A stretch of DNA of 10,493 bases, taken from Candidatus Hydrogenedentota bacterium. Lineage in GTDB: Bacteria > Hydrogenedentota > Hydrogenedentia > Hydrogenedentiales > GCA-2746185. Positions within the stretch are counted from its first letter, which is position 1. Each line of letters opens with the position of its first letter. The notes beneath the pieces were generated by a model. It saw nothing but the letters and a program-made list of their open reading frames with translations. It had not been told where the DNA came from and ran no database searches. Below, piece after piece: positions 1 to 7,883 of the stretch. The position numbers were made by a program, and so were the translations under genes. The DNA lies in contig DTSJ01000167.1 in NCBI GenBank assembly GCA_012965445.1, positions 2,675 to 13,167 on the forward strand, read 5' to 3'.

Positions 1-112
1 CGCTCTTTGAACCCTCGGCTGATAATGGTACCCCACTACGCCACATATACCTTGGTCTAACCCCGTTCATGGTACCAGTTGTTAAGTTAGTATAGCGTGG
101 AGTTTTGGGATT

Positions 113-442
113 GTGAAGTCCTTTGTATGGAGCAGTGTTTCGGGTGCTGGTGGGCGTCCATTGAGTGCGCTGTACGACGATTGGAGTTCCCTGCATATTC
201 TGTATGTCGATTCCTCCGCTACAGAAGAGTTTATCAAAGTGGACAAAACCGATTACGCGAAATCCCCCACTCTGACGCTGGGCGATGCCGCAACCTTCGC
301 CGAAAGAGGCGGAGTGATTCAACTATCTATCGTGGACAACAAATCGGTTATCAGCATCAACGTTGATGCAGCTGAACGGAAAAAACTGGATATCGATATT
401 CGCCTCTTGGGAGTGTCTGACGTTATTCACGATGCCTCCTAG
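113..442 (+). pseudogene. Truncated YfiR/DUF4154-like fragment (C-terminal part)
   Basis: The 109-residue reading frame resembles the C-terminal half of YfiR-family (DUF4154) proteins, periplasmic modulators of diguanylate cyclases. The resemblance is to my memory of the family pattern: a 'chilfi'-like strand (LHILYVDSS, about residues 27-35), then TLTLGDAATFAERGGVIQL (about 53-71) and a tail of the form 'INVDAAERKKLDIDIRLL'. Complete family members are about 170-190 residues with a signal peptide and a conserved N-terminal part ending in 'VEWP'; none of that is seen here. The frame has a stop at 83-85, and neither other forward frame over 1-112 gives a convincing N-terminal half. The start is a GTG at 113 without a clear ribosome binding site. 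I read it as a decayed 5'-truncated remnant. A short functional protein or a wrong family call is possible. Confidence 0.5.
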
Positions 443-461
443 CCTTCCCTAGCCACCGGGC

Positions 462-490
462 TTGCATCCTTTTTCGCCGTCTGCCACTAT
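462..490 (+). promoter_or_regulatory. Possible promoter for the dehydrogenase-lactonase pair
   Basis: TTGCAT at 462-467 and CACTAT at 485-490 are 17 bases apart, and the second is preceded by TGC, an extended -10 signature. Each hexamer matches only three of six consensus positions, so this is a weak candidate. It is in the only gap upstream of the acyl-CoA dehydrogenase, about 40 bases before its ATG. Confidence 0.28.
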
Positions 491-516
491 AGGCTCGCTC
501 ACCACATCTACCCAAG

Positions 517-522
517 AAAGGA
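517..522 (+). promoter_or_regulatory. Ribosome binding site of the acyl-CoA dehydrogenase
   Basis: AAAGGA lies five bases before the ATG at 528. It decides the start: the frame is open upstream to a TTG at 462, but the intervening 22 residues are not family-like, and from 528 the protein begins with the normal N-terminal helix of the family. Confidence 0.7.
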
Positions 523-527
523 ACAGT

Positions 528-1688
528 ATGGACTTTTCGCTCAACGCTGAACAGCAGGAGCTGCAAACCGTCGCACGCCGCTTCGCGCAGGAAAAAATGC
601 CCCCAATCGCAGAGGAACTTGAAGCCGCCTCTTCCCCCCTTCCCCGCGAATGGGTCAAACAATACGGAGAAATGGGGTTTCTCGGAATGAACGTTCCGGA
701 AGCCTACGGAGGCCTCGGATTGGGAAATCTTGAGGCGCTTCTCGTGCTGGAGGAGTTTGCCAAAATCTCTTCCGCAGTCGCATTCCCCATTTTCGAGTCC
801 AACGTCGGACCGGTAAAGGCTATCGAGCACTTTGCAACCGAAGACCTCAAACAGCGCGTGCTTCCGAAAGTGTGTGCGGGCGAACTGATCGTAGCTGTGG
901 CAATGTCAGAGCCTGAAGCAGGAACTGCGCTGACGGATCTGCGCACGACCGCAGAAACCAGGGGAGACACCGTGACGCTCAACGGCACAAAACGATGGTG
1001 CTCAGGCGGCGGTCATTCGGGCGGCTACGTGATCTACAGCAGAATGTCAGATGCTCCCGGAGCGAAGGGCATCGGGGCCGTGTATGTAGAAAAGGACGCG
1101 GCGGGACTTACCTTCGGCGAAGGCGAAAAACTGATGGGATTCCGCGGGATCCCTTCTTCGGATATCTTCCTGGACAATGTTGAAGTACCGATCGAGAACA
1201 TCATCGTGCCTGCCGGAGGATTTCCGAAATTGATGGAGGCCTTCGATCTGGAGCGCTGCGGAAACGCGACAATGGCATTGGGTCAGGCTTCCGGCGCCTT
1301 GGACGAAGTGCTGGCCTACGTTCAAGAGCGCGAACAGTTCGGCAAGACAATCGTCGAGTTTCAGGCCGTTCAGCTAAAGCTCGCAGAAATGGCCATGCGC
1401 ATCGAAGCGGGGCGTCTTTTGATTCATCGGGCCGCAGTAAACGCGGAAAACGGTCTCCCCAGTATCTTCGAATCGTCTGTGGCCAAGTGTTTTTCCAATG
1501 AAATGGCGCGCGAGGTCACGGGCCATGCGGTGCAGCTGCTCGGAGGCTACGGATACTCCAAAGAATTTTCCCTCGAACGTCGGTTCCGCGATTCATGGGG
1601 ATGGGGTATCGCAGGCGGCACAATAGACATCCAGAAAATCAATATAGCTGCTGCCTTGGTCGGTCGACGTTTTGACCAGCGCAGATAG
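528..1688 (+). CDS. Acyl-CoA dehydrogenase with relocated catalytic glutamate
   Basis: A 386-residue FAD-dependent acyl-CoA dehydrogenase, which introduces an alpha,beta double bond into an acyl-CoA and passes electrons to electron-transfer flavoprotein in the cytoplasm. Length is typical. Order: N-terminal helical domain (about 1-120), beta domain with the flavin/substrate signature SEPEAGTALTDL (127-138), C-terminal helical domain with REQFGKTIVEFQAVQLKLAEMA (268-289) and the LLGGYGYSKEF segment (337-347). In short- and medium-chain enzymes the catalytic base is the Glu of a 'YEGT' motif; here that place reads AGGT (362-365), with Gly363. However, FDLER (239-243) puts Glu242 where isovaleryl-CoA and long-chain acyl-CoA dehydrogenases carry their base, so an active enzyme of that kind is inferred. 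Substrate is not readable. The 24-base gap to the next gene suggests an operon. No enoyl-CoA hydratase, thiolase or ETF gene is adjacent. Confidence 0.93.
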   Translation: MDFSLNAEQQELQTVARRFAQEKMPPIAEELEAASSPLPREWVKQYGEMGFLGMNVPEAYGGLGLGNLEALLVLEEFAKISSAVAFPIFESNVGPVKAIEHFATEDLKQRVLPKVCAGELIVAVAMSEPEAGTALTDLRTTAETRGDTVTLNGTKRWCSGGGHSGGYVIYSRMSDAPGAKGIGAVYVEKDAAGLTFGEGEKLMGFRGIPSSDIFLDNVEVPIENIIVPAGGFPKLMEAFDLERCGNATMALGQASGALDEVLAYVQEREQFGKTIVEFQAVQLKLAEMAMRIEAGRLLIHRAAVNAENGLPSIFESSVAKCFSNEMAREVTGHAVQLLGGYGYSKEFSLERRFRDSWGWGIAGGTIDIQKINIAAALVGRRFDQRR

Positions 1689-1712
1689 AACTGAATCAGA
1701 TATGGGCAACAC

Positions 1713-2549
1713 ATGAAAATCGACGCACACCAACATTTTTGGCAGTATAACGATGATGACTACGGCTGGATGAGCGGTGAGACGGGTATCCTGCGAAGCA
1801 ACCATCTGCCGGACGACCTATGGCAGGCGCAAAAACGAATCGGCTTCGACGGATCAGTGGCGGTCCAGGCGCGACAGACGCTTGAGGAAACCCACTGGCT
1901 TCTCAGTCTCGCGAATCTCGAGCCGCGAATCAAGGGCGTCGTCGGATGGATCGATCTCGCTTCGAACAAAGTCGATATTCAGTTGGCGCAGTTCGGAACA
2001 CATCCAAAACTGGTCGGGGTTCGCCACGTAGTACAGGATGAGCCGGACGACGAGTTCATGCTGCGTCCAGAGTTTCTCGAAGGAATCCGAAAACTGAAGC
2101 GTTATAATCTTGTCTATGACCTGCTGCTCTACGAAAAACATCTACCCGTCGCGATCAAAGTGGTTCGAGATCTCCCGGAACAGACCTTCGTGCTCGATCA
2201 CATCTCCAAGCCGTTGATCAAAGACAGGGTCCTTTCGCCGTGGGATGCCAACCTTTCTGAACTCGCGTCATTTCCAAACGTATCATGCAAACTTTCCGGC
2301 ATGGTGACCGAGGCGGACTGGGCATCCTGGAAACCCGAAGATCTTGCGCCCTACATGGACATCGCACTGGAAGCCTTTGGACCGGAACGTCTTATGATCG
2401 GCAGCGACTGGCCGGTATGCCGGGTCGCCGGAGAATACGAGCGCGTCATGCAGTGTACGATAGACTACCTGAAAAAGCTCTCGAAAAAGGAACAGGTCTT
2501 GGTTCTCGGCGATAACTGCCGTCGTATATATGAACTGAATCGGGCCTAA
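1713..2549 (+). CDS. L-fuconolactonase-like amidohydrolase (COG3618, amidohydrolase 2)
   Basis: A 278-residue TIM-barrel hydrolase of the amidohydrolase-2 family, closest in memory to L-fucono-1,5-lactonase and L-rhamnonolactonase, which open sugar lactones in the oxidative L-fucose/L-rhamnose pathways. Visible signatures: the metal-site HxH in DAHQHFW (His6, His8), GVRHVVQDEPDDEF (102-115), LDHISKP with His163, CKLSGMVTEADW (192-203), and GSDWPV with the catalytic Asp232 (230-235). Length and both ends fit a full protein, and it looks cytoplasmic. The ATG at 1713 has no strong ribosome binding site; coupling to the dehydrogenase 24 bases upstream may help. A four-codon ORF (ATG at 1702) ends in a TGA overlapping this ATG. 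No other fucose or rhamnose gene is nearby, so the true lactone is open; pyrone-dicarboxylate lactonases belong to the same superfamily. Confidence 0.87.
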   Translation: MKIDAHQHFWQYNDDDYGWMSGETGILRSNHLPDDLWQAQKRIGFDGSVAVQARQTLEETHWLLSLANLEPRIKGVVGWIDLASNKVDIQLAQFGTHPKLVGVRHVVQDEPDDEFMLRPEFLEGIRKLKRYNLVYDLLLYEKHLPVAIKVVRDLPEQTFVLDHISKPLIKDRVLSPWDANLSELASFPNVSCKLSGMVTEADWASWKPEDLAPYMDIALEAFGPERLMIGSDWPVCRVAGEYERVMQCTIDYLKKLSKKEQVLVLGDNCRRIYELNRA

Positions 2550-2645
2550 GACAACGATTCGTTAGAAAACCCTGCAATCCGGTCAAGTTATTCGCATCAA
2601 GTGTCTTCGCTCGATCACAAGCTATATATACGGTTTGAGTTAATC

Positions 2646-2661
2646 ATCAGGACCGCCTGAT
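2646..2661. promoter_or_regulatory. Inverted repeat upstream of the greA promoter
   Basis: ATCAGG (2646-2651) and CCTGAT (2656-2661) form a perfect six-base inverted repeat around ACCG. It lies roughly 50 bases before the expected greA start of transcription and about 100 bases after the lactonase stop. No T-run follows, so it is not a normal intrinsic terminator. It could be an operator or a weak transcript 3' end. The rest of the 2550-2700 gap shows nothing I recognise apart from an AT-rich patch near 2624-2630. Confidence 0.25.
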
Positions 2662-2696
2662 ATCCCGATTCGACCTTTCCCCAAAGGCTCCGGATT

Positions 2697-2705
2697 TGCT
2701 ATACT
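2697..2705 (+). promoter_or_regulatory. Extended -10 promoter of greA
   Basis: TGCTATACT at 2697-2705 is a full extended -10 element (TG-N-TATACT, five of six in the hexamer). The best -35 at a fair distance is TTTCCC at 2676-2681 with an 18-base spacer, which is poor, as is common for extended -10 promoters. Transcription would start near 2712, giving a greA leader of about 64 bases. Confidence 0.6.
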
Positions 2706-2718
2706 ACCAACGAATTGG

Positions 2719-2753
2719 GGCGGCTGCTGACGAAACTTGGTAGTCGCCTTTTT
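2719..2753 (+). terminator. Terminator-like hairpin in the greA leader (possible attenuator)
   Basis: GGCGGCT (2719-2725) can pair with AGTCGCC (2742-2748) as seven base pairs including one G-U, enclosing a 16-base loop, and five T follow directly (2749-2753). This has the form of an intrinsic terminator but sits between the extended -10 promoter and the greA ATG, so it would end transcripts of about 40 bases or act as an attenuator. Escherichia coli greA has a comparable terminated leader (GraL). An eight-base inverted repeat, ACTACCAA (2703-2710) and TTGGTAGT (2737-2744), overlaps both the -10 and the 3' arm. For transcripts that begin upstream it offers a competing structure. Confidence 0.45.
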
Positions 2754-2775
2754 CTGAAACAGGACGAAAAAACGT

Positions 2776-3246
2776 ATGAGCGACGATATCTATGTAACGC
2801 GCGACGGTCTGACGGGCATGAAGGCAGATCTGGCCCAAATGAACGAAGAACGGATGAAGATCGCCGACAAGATCGAAGAGGCCCGTGAACTTGGCGATTT
2901 GAAGGAAAACGCCGAATACCACGCCGCCAAAGAAGCCCAGGCTATGTTACATGCACGCCTCAGGGATCTCGAAGACAAAATCGCCCGATCCAGGGTGCTC
3001 GAAGATCAAGATATCGACCTCTCAAAAGCGTATGTCGGGGCCATCGTTAAAGTCCAAAATCAGAAAACGAAGAACAATATCGTCTATACGCTGGTCAGTC
3101 CCGTGGAAGCGGATATGGCCGCCGGAAAAATCTCCACCGAATCGCCCGTGGGCAAAGCAATTCTAGGCTCAAGCAAAGGCGATGTCGTTGTAGCAAAGGT
3201 ACCGGCTGGTGACCTCAAGCTGAAAGTGCTCGATATTTCCCGTTAA
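2776..3246 (+). CDS. greA: Transcription elongation factor GreA
   Basis: A 156-residue GreA, which enters the RNA polymerase secondary channel and stimulates cleavage of backtracked transcripts. The length is close to the 158 of Escherichia coli. The N-terminal coiled coil (about 1-75) has the family signature around EARELGDLKENAEYHAAKE (35-53), including tip acidic residues Asp41 and Glu44, which position catalytic magnesium; both have the same numbers as in E. coli. The C-terminal FKBP-like domain (about 80-156) carries SPVGKAILGSSKGDVV (133-148) near its end. An AGGA at 2761-2764 lies 11 bases before the ATG, a little far but usable. It has its own extended -10 promoter and a hairpin-bearing leader. 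No terminator is evident before carB, 106 bases on. Confidence 0.97.
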   Translation: MSDDIYVTRDGLTGMKADLAQMNEERMKIADKIEEARELGDLKENAEYHAAKEAQAMLHARLRDLEDKIARSRVLEDQDIDLSKAYVGAIVKVQNQKTKNNIVYTLVSPVEADMAAGKISTESPVGKAILGSSKGDVVVAKVPAGDLKLKVLDISR

Positions 3247-3352
3247 ACGCCTTCGGTATTCTATAGAAATTTCCGGATGCGCTTGGAAGACAGTGTGACA
3301 CCCTGATGCGGGGCTGCAGTGGGGGCGTGAAAAACTTTTCAATAGGATACGT

Positions 3353-6300
3353 ATGCCAAAAAGAACCGACATCCAGAAAATCCTCCTCATCGGCTCAGGT
3401 CCAATCGTGATCGGTCAGGCCTGCGAATTCGATTACTCAGGCACACAAGCATGTAAGGCCCTCCGGGAAGAAGGCTACGAAGTGATCCTGGTCAACAGCA
3501 ATCCAGCAACAATTATGACCGATCCCGACACTGCAGATCGCACATATATCGAACCATTGACCGTGGAAATACTCGCTCAGATTATCGAGCGCGAAAGGCC
3601 TGACGCGATACTCCCCACGGTAGGGGGACAGACTGCCCTGAATTTGGCGGTGGATGCAGCGAAAGCAGGTGTTCTTGACAAGTTCGGCTGCGAGCTAATC
3701 GGCGCGAAGCTGGAGGCGATTTACAAATCCGAAGACCGCGGTGAATTTCGCGATGCCATGACCAAAATCGGTATCGATACGCCCGAGAGTCTCGTGGTTC
3801 ATTCCCTAGAAGAAGCCATGGACTTTGGTAAGGAAATGGGTTACGAAGTCGTGGTGCGTCCTGCCTTCACACTCGGCGGCTCCGGCGCAGGCCTCGCGTT
3901 CAACAAAGACGAGTACGTAGAAGCAGTGCAGTACGGTCTCGATGCCAGCCCCGTCACCGAAGTCCTCATCGAAGAATCCATCGTCGGCTGGAAAGAGTAC
4001 GAGCTCGAGGTCATGCGCGACAAGAATGACAACGTCGTCATCATCTGCTCAATCGAAAACTTCGACCCGATGGGAGTGCATACCGGCGACAGCATCACCA
4101 TCGCGCCCGCCCAGACACTCAGCGACAAGGAATACCAGATTATGCGCGATGCCGCGCTCGCGATCATCCGTGAAATCGGTGTCGATACAGGCGGCTCGAA
4201 CATCCAGTTCGCCACAAATCCCGATACCGGCCGCATGATCGTTATCGAAATGAATCCACGGGTATCGCGGAGTTCCGCACTCGCCTCAAAAGCCACGGGA
4301 TTCCCAATTGCGAAGATCGCCGCGAAACTGGCCGTAGGCTATACGCTCGACGAAATCCCCAATGACATTACACAAAAAACACCTGCATCTTTCGAGCCTA
4401 CAATCGACTATGTAGTCACGAAAATCCCGCGATTCGCATTTGAAAAATTCCCCGGCTCGGACGATCTTCTCACCGTTCAGATGAAAAGCGTCGGAGAAAC
4501 CATGAGCATTGGCCGCACGTTCAAAGAATCGCTTCAAAAAGCAATTCGCGGGCTGGAGATAGGTCGCGCGGGGCTGGGCGGCGACGGAAAAGACTCGTCT
4601 GTCACGGACAACGGAGATGACGCGGAAGAGCGGACCGCGCTCCTGGCGCTCATCAAGAAACCGACCCCGGATCGTCTCCTCCAAATAGCTAGCGCGCTTC
4701 GCGTCGGAGCCACAGTAGACGAGATTTTCGAGGCGACAAAAATAGATCGCTGGTTTCTGCGGCACATGCGCGACATTGTGGTGGAAGAAAAGTCACTCAA
4801 GTGGGCAAACCCCAACGACCCGGCAGTACTGCGTCGTGCAAAGGAATTCGGATTCTCAGACATCCAGCTAGCGCATCTTTTCGGCAAGACAGCATCCGAG
4901 GTGCGCGAACTGCGCAAGGAGCACGGCGTAATTCCCACCTACAAACTGGTGGACACCTGCGCCGCGGAATTCGAAGCCTATACCCCCTACTATTACTCCA
5001 CCTATAGCGACGAAGACGAAGTTCGCGACACCGATAAAGACAAAATCATGATCATTGGCGGCGGCCCAAACCGTATTGGCCAGGGAATCGAATTCGATTA
5101 CTGCTGTGTACACGCCGCCTTCGCGCTGAAAGACGATGGCTATGAGACCATTATGGTCAACAGCAACCCCGAGACGGTCTCCACCGATTACGACACCTCG
5201 GATCGCCTCTACTTCGAACCCGTCACACTCGAAGACGTATTAAATATCGTCGATCGCGAAAAGCCCAAGGGGGTCATCGTTCAATTCGGCGGGCAGACGC
5301 CGTTAAACCTTGCCAACGAGCTCGAAGCCGCCGGTGCGCCGATTATCGGTACCTCGCCGGACAGTATTGACCGCGCCGAAGACCGCAAACGATTCCGGGA
5401 ACTGGTTCAAAAGCTCGGTCTCAAACAACCCGACAACGAGGCAGTAGTTTCTACCGATGAGGCGGTCATCGTCGCTGACCGAATCGGATATCCCGTCGTC
5501 GTTCGCCCATCGTTCGTGCTGGGCGGACGCGCCATGGAAATTGTATACGACCGTGAATCCCTGAAACACTACATGAAGCATGCCGTGGACGCCTCTCCAG
5601 AACGTCCCATCCTGATCGACAAATTTATCGAAGCGGCGACCGAATTCGATGTAGACGCGCTTTGCGACGGCACTGACGTTATCGTACCCGGCATCATGCA
5701 GCACATCGAAGAAGCTGGAATTCACTCCGGCGATTCGGCATGCATTCTGCCGCCGCACGATATGGATCCCCAGATACTCGAAGAAATCAAAAGCCAGACC
5801 CGCGCGCTAGCAATCGAATTGAACGTCATCGGCCTAATGAATATTCAGTTTGCCGTCCGTGATCAGGATGTTTACCTCATCGAAGTAAACCCGCGCGCCT
5901 CACGGACCGTACCCTTCGTCAGCAAAGCCATCGGGCTGCCCCTCGCGAAGATTGCCGCGCGTATAATGGCCGGCAAGACACTCAAGGAACTCGGCATCAC
6001 AAAAGATCCCGTACCCCAGTATGTCTCTGCCAAGGAAGTCGTATTGCCCTTCATAAAATTCCCCGGCGTAGACACCTTGCTCGGCCCCGAAATGCGGTCC
6101 ACTGGTGAGGTCATGGGAATTTCAACCGACATGGGCGGAGCATTCGCCAAAAGCCAGATTGCCGCAGGGAACAGCGTACCCACCGAAGGGACCGTGTTCT
6201 TGAGTCTGAACGAACGCGATAAACCCATGATGGACGGTATCGCAAAGGAGTTGACGGACCTCGGATTCACACTCGTCGCCACCAAAGGTACGGCCGCCGT

Positions 6301-6595
6301 GATTCGCGAAACCGGCATTCCGGTCGAGGAAATATTTAAAGTCGGCGAAGGACGCCCGAATATCGTGGATCAGATCATCAATGATGATGTACATTGGATT
6401 ATCAACACACCGCTGGGCATCCAGTCCAAATACGACGAGCAGGCCATTCGACGAACCGCCCTTGAGCACGACATCCCTACGATGACGACGCTGGCGGCGG
6501 CGAAAGCAGCAGTACAAGGCATTCAGGCGATGAAAACTTCCGCGCCAACCATTTTAACAATCCAGGAATATCACGCAGTACTGAACAACGGTTGA
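3353..6595 (+). CDS. carB: Carbamoyl-phosphate synthetase large subunit
   Basis: A full-length 1080-residue CarB (E. coli 1073), which makes carbamoyl phosphate from bicarbonate, ammonia supplied by the CarA glutaminase subunit, and two ATP, feeding pyrimidine and arginine synthesis. The two homologous ATP-grasp halves are clear: each starts with a GPxxIGQxxEFDY motif (about residue 16 and again near 570), and each has its metal-binding EMNPR or EVNPR (Glu299, Glu844). The oligomerisation region lies between them. The C-terminal MGS-like allosteric domain (about 945-1080) keeps ATKGTAAV and FKVGEGRP, but the 'INTT' nucleotide-site segment reads INTP. The ornithine-site motifs [12 protein letters not shown] and KEVVLPF are conserved. 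An AGGA at 3344-3347 lies five bases before the ATG. No carA is adjacent. The 106-base leader carries TTCTATAGAA (3259-3268) and TGAAAA-AC-TTTTCA (3328-3341), short palindromes of unknown meaning. Confidence 0.98.
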   Translation: MPKRTDIQKILLIGSGPIVIGQACEFDYSGTQACKALREEGYEVILVNSNPATIMTDPDTADRTYIEPLTVEILAQIIERERPDAILPTVGGQTALNLAVDAAKAGVLDKFGCELIGAKLEAIYKSEDRGEFRDAMTKIGIDTPESLVVHSLEEAMDFGKEMGYEVVVRPAFTLGGSGAGLAFNKDEYVEAVQYGLDASPVTEVLIEESIVGWKEYELEVMRDKNDNVVIICSIENFDPMGVHTGDSITIAPAQTLSDKEYQIMRDAALAIIREIGVDTGGSNIQFATNPDTGRMIVIEMNPRVSRSSALASKATGFPIAKIAAKLAVGYTLDEIPNDITQKTPASFEPTIDYVVTKIPRFAFEKFPGSDDLLTVQMKSVGETMSIGRTFKESLQKAIRGLEIGRAGLGGDGKDSSVTDNGDDAEERTALLALIKKPTPDRLLQIASALRVGATVDEIFEATKIDRWFLRHMRDIVVEEKSLKWANPNDPAVLRRAKEFGFSDIQLAHLFGKTASEVRELRKEHGVIPTYKLVDTCAAEFEAYTPYYYSTYSDEDEVRDTDKDKIMIIGGGPNRIGQGIEFDYCCVHAAFALKDDGYETIMVNSNPETVSTDYDTSDRLYFEPVTLEDVLNIVDREKPKGVIVQFGGQTPLNLANELEAAGAPIIGTSPDSIDRAEDRKRFRELVQKLGLKQPDNEAVVSTDEAVIVADRIGYPVVVRPSFVLGGRAMEIVYDRESLKHYMKHAVDASPERPILIDKFIEAATEFDVDALCDGTDVIVPGIMQHIEEAGIHSGDSACILPPHDMDPQILEEIKSQTRALAIELNVIGLMNIQFAVRDQDVYLIEVNPRASRTVPFVSKAIGLPLAKIAARIMAGKTLKELGITKDPVPQYVSAKEVVLPFIKFPGVDTLLGPEMRSTGEVMGISTDMGGAFAKSQIAAGNSVPTEGTVFLSLNERDKPMMDGIAKELTDLGFTLVATKGTAAVIRETGIPVEEIFKVGEGRPNIVDQIINDDVHWIINTPLGIQSKYDEQAIRRTALEHDIPTMTTLAAAKAAVQGIQAMKTSAPTILTIQEYHAVLNNG

Positions 6596-6626
6596 TCGGC
6601 CTGCCGTTCAAGTCCGTTCTACCATG

Positions 6627-6632
6627 AAAGGA
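6627..6632 (+). promoter_or_regulatory. Ribosome binding site of the phosphofructokinase
   Basis: AAAGGA lies nine bases before the ATG at 6642. An in-frame ATG at 6624 comes just ahead of this site and has no purine-rich site of its own, so 6642 is the preferred start. Confidence 0.65.
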
Positions 6633-6641
6633 AACCCGGTT

Positions 6642-7859
6642 ATGTCATTGATCGAAGGTAAAGCGCTCGTCGCGCAAGGCGGCGGCCCGACTGCTGTGAT
6701 CAATCAGAGCGTGGCAGGTGTCGTGACAGAAGCACGCAGATATCCACAGATCACGCGCGTATACGGTGCCCTTCATGGAATCCAGGGCATTGTCGAAGAA
6801 GACCTCATTGATCTGACGCAGGTCACAACAGACAATCTGGAAGCCGTCGCCGCAACGCCCTCCTCAGGGTTGCTCTCCACCAGAATAAAACCTACACCCG
6901 AAATATGCCACAAAATTCTCGAAGTGTGCCGGGCGCATGGAATCCGGTATTTCTTCTACATCGGGGGAAACGACAGCGCGGACACCTGCCGTATACTGAA
7001 CGAAGGAGCGAAGAGCGCAAACTATGACCTCCGCGTCATCCATGTGCCCAAAACGATCGATAACGATCTGAAAGTCACCGACCATTGCCCGGGCTACGGC
7101 TCTGCGGCGAAGTTCGTAGCACAAGCATTCGCGGGCGTAAATCTGGATAATCGCGCACTCGCAGGTGTCTACATCGGCATCGTCATGGGACGCCACGCAG
7201 GCTTCTTGACCGCCGCCGCCGCCCTCGCTAAAAAATACCCGGACGACGGCCCCCACCTCGTCTATGTACCCGAGGTCACGTTCACGAAGAAGCAATTCGT
7301 TGCAGACGTTAAGAAAGCCCACGCCAAGTACGGTCGCTGCGTCATCGCGGTCTCCGAAGGTATTCAGGATGCGAAGGGAAAAGCAATCGCCGAGCAGTTT
7401 TCCGGCGGCGAAACTGACGCGCACGGCAACGCGCAACTTTCGGGTACCGGCGCCCTCGGCGACCTGTTAAGCCAATGGATCAAAGACGGTACGAACATCG
7501 CCCGCGTTCGTGCGGATACACTCGGCTATCTCCAGCGCAGTTTTCTCGGCTGCGTCAGCGAGGTCGATCAGCGCGAAGCCCGCGAGGTCGGCGAAAAAGC
7601 AGCGCAGTTCGCGATTCGCAACAATCTGGACGGCTCCGTTGCAATGAAGCGCGTGGGCGATTATGCCATCGAGTATTTCCTGACTCCCCTGCACACTGTC
7701 GCACGCGAAGCAACCGAGATGCCAAGGAAATTCATCAACAAAGATGGCAACAACATTACCCCTGCTTTTCTGAGTTATGCCCGCCCCTTGGTGGGCACAA
7801 TGCCGGAAGCCGAGCGCATTGCCGCGCCTAAAGTGAAGCACCTGCTTCAGAAGAAGTAA
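6642..7859 (+). CDS. pfp: PPi-dependent 6-phosphofructokinase
   Basis: A 405-residue phosphofructokinase that interconverts fructose 6-phosphate and fructose 1,6-bisphosphate in glycolysis/gluconeogenesis. Pyrophosphate rather than ATP is inferred from PKTIDNDL (136-143), where Lys137 replaces the Gly of ATP enzymes, and from GGNDS (108-112), with Asp111 at the site that is Gly104 in the ATP enzyme of E. coli. The neighbouring Asp of GGDDS/GGDGS is Asn110 here. Other family motifs: AQGGGPTAVINQS (11-23), MGRHAG (182-187), SEG (238-240) and the TLGYLQRS segment (293-300). Segments YFFYIGGNDSADTC and DHCPGYGSAAKFVA recall the reversible PPi enzymes of about 400-420 residues from methylotrophic and other proteobacteria. 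It lies 46 bases after carB with no terminator seen, so cotranscription is plausible, and it converges on the minus-strand module 24 bases on. Confidence 0.92.
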   Translation: MSLIEGKALVAQGGGPTAVINQSVAGVVTEARRYPQITRVYGALHGIQGIVEEDLIDLTQVTTDNLEAVAATPSSGLLSTRIKPTPEICHKILEVCRAHGIRYFFYIGGNDSADTCRILNEGAKSANYDLRVIHVPKTIDNDLKVTDHCPGYGSAAKFVAQAFAGVNLDNRALAGVYIGIVMGRHAGFLTAAAALAKKYPDDGPHLVYVPEVTFTKKQFVADVKKAHAKYGRCVIAVSEGIQDAKGKAIAEQFSGGETDAHGNAQLSGTGALGDLLSQWIKDGTNIARVRADTLGYLQRSFLGCVSEVDQREAREVGEKAAQFAIRNNLDGSVAMKRVGDYAIEYFLTPLHTVAREATEMPRKFINKDGNNITPAFLSYARPLVGTMPEAERIAAPKVKHLLQKK

Positions 7860-7883
7860 TCGGACACAGACGACTCAATCCTG

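Noticed and set aside
25..76. Direct repeat ATGGTACC at 25-32 and 69-76
   Set aside because: Only two copies of eight bases with a palindromic core; chance is sufficient.
97..366. Plus-strand frame rich in Arg, Cys and Trp
   Set aside because: It overlaps the YfiR-like frame, which has the recognisable motifs, and looks like an out-of-frame translation.
462..527. Upstream TTG start extending the acyl-CoA dehydrogenase by 22 residues
   Set aside because: The extension is not family-like, and the ATG at 528 has a well-placed AAAGGA.
3328..3341. TGAAAA-AC-TTTTCA before carB as an operator or terminator
   Set aside because: Arms are A/T only apart from one pair, the two-base spacer cannot form an RNA loop, and no known operator was recognised.
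3841..6517. Several long minus-strand open frames inside carB
   Set aside because: They are antiparallel shadows of a strongly conserved gene; translations are compositionally odd and show no recognisable domain.
6624..6641. Earlier ATG for the phosphofructokinase
   Set aside because: It has no ribosome binding site and itself overlaps the region of the site serving the ATG at 6642.
7860..7883. Bidirectional terminator between the convergent genes
   Set aside because: CGGAC and GTCCG near 7861 and 7900 could pair, but the loop is long, the right arm is inside the FHA gene and no T-run follows.
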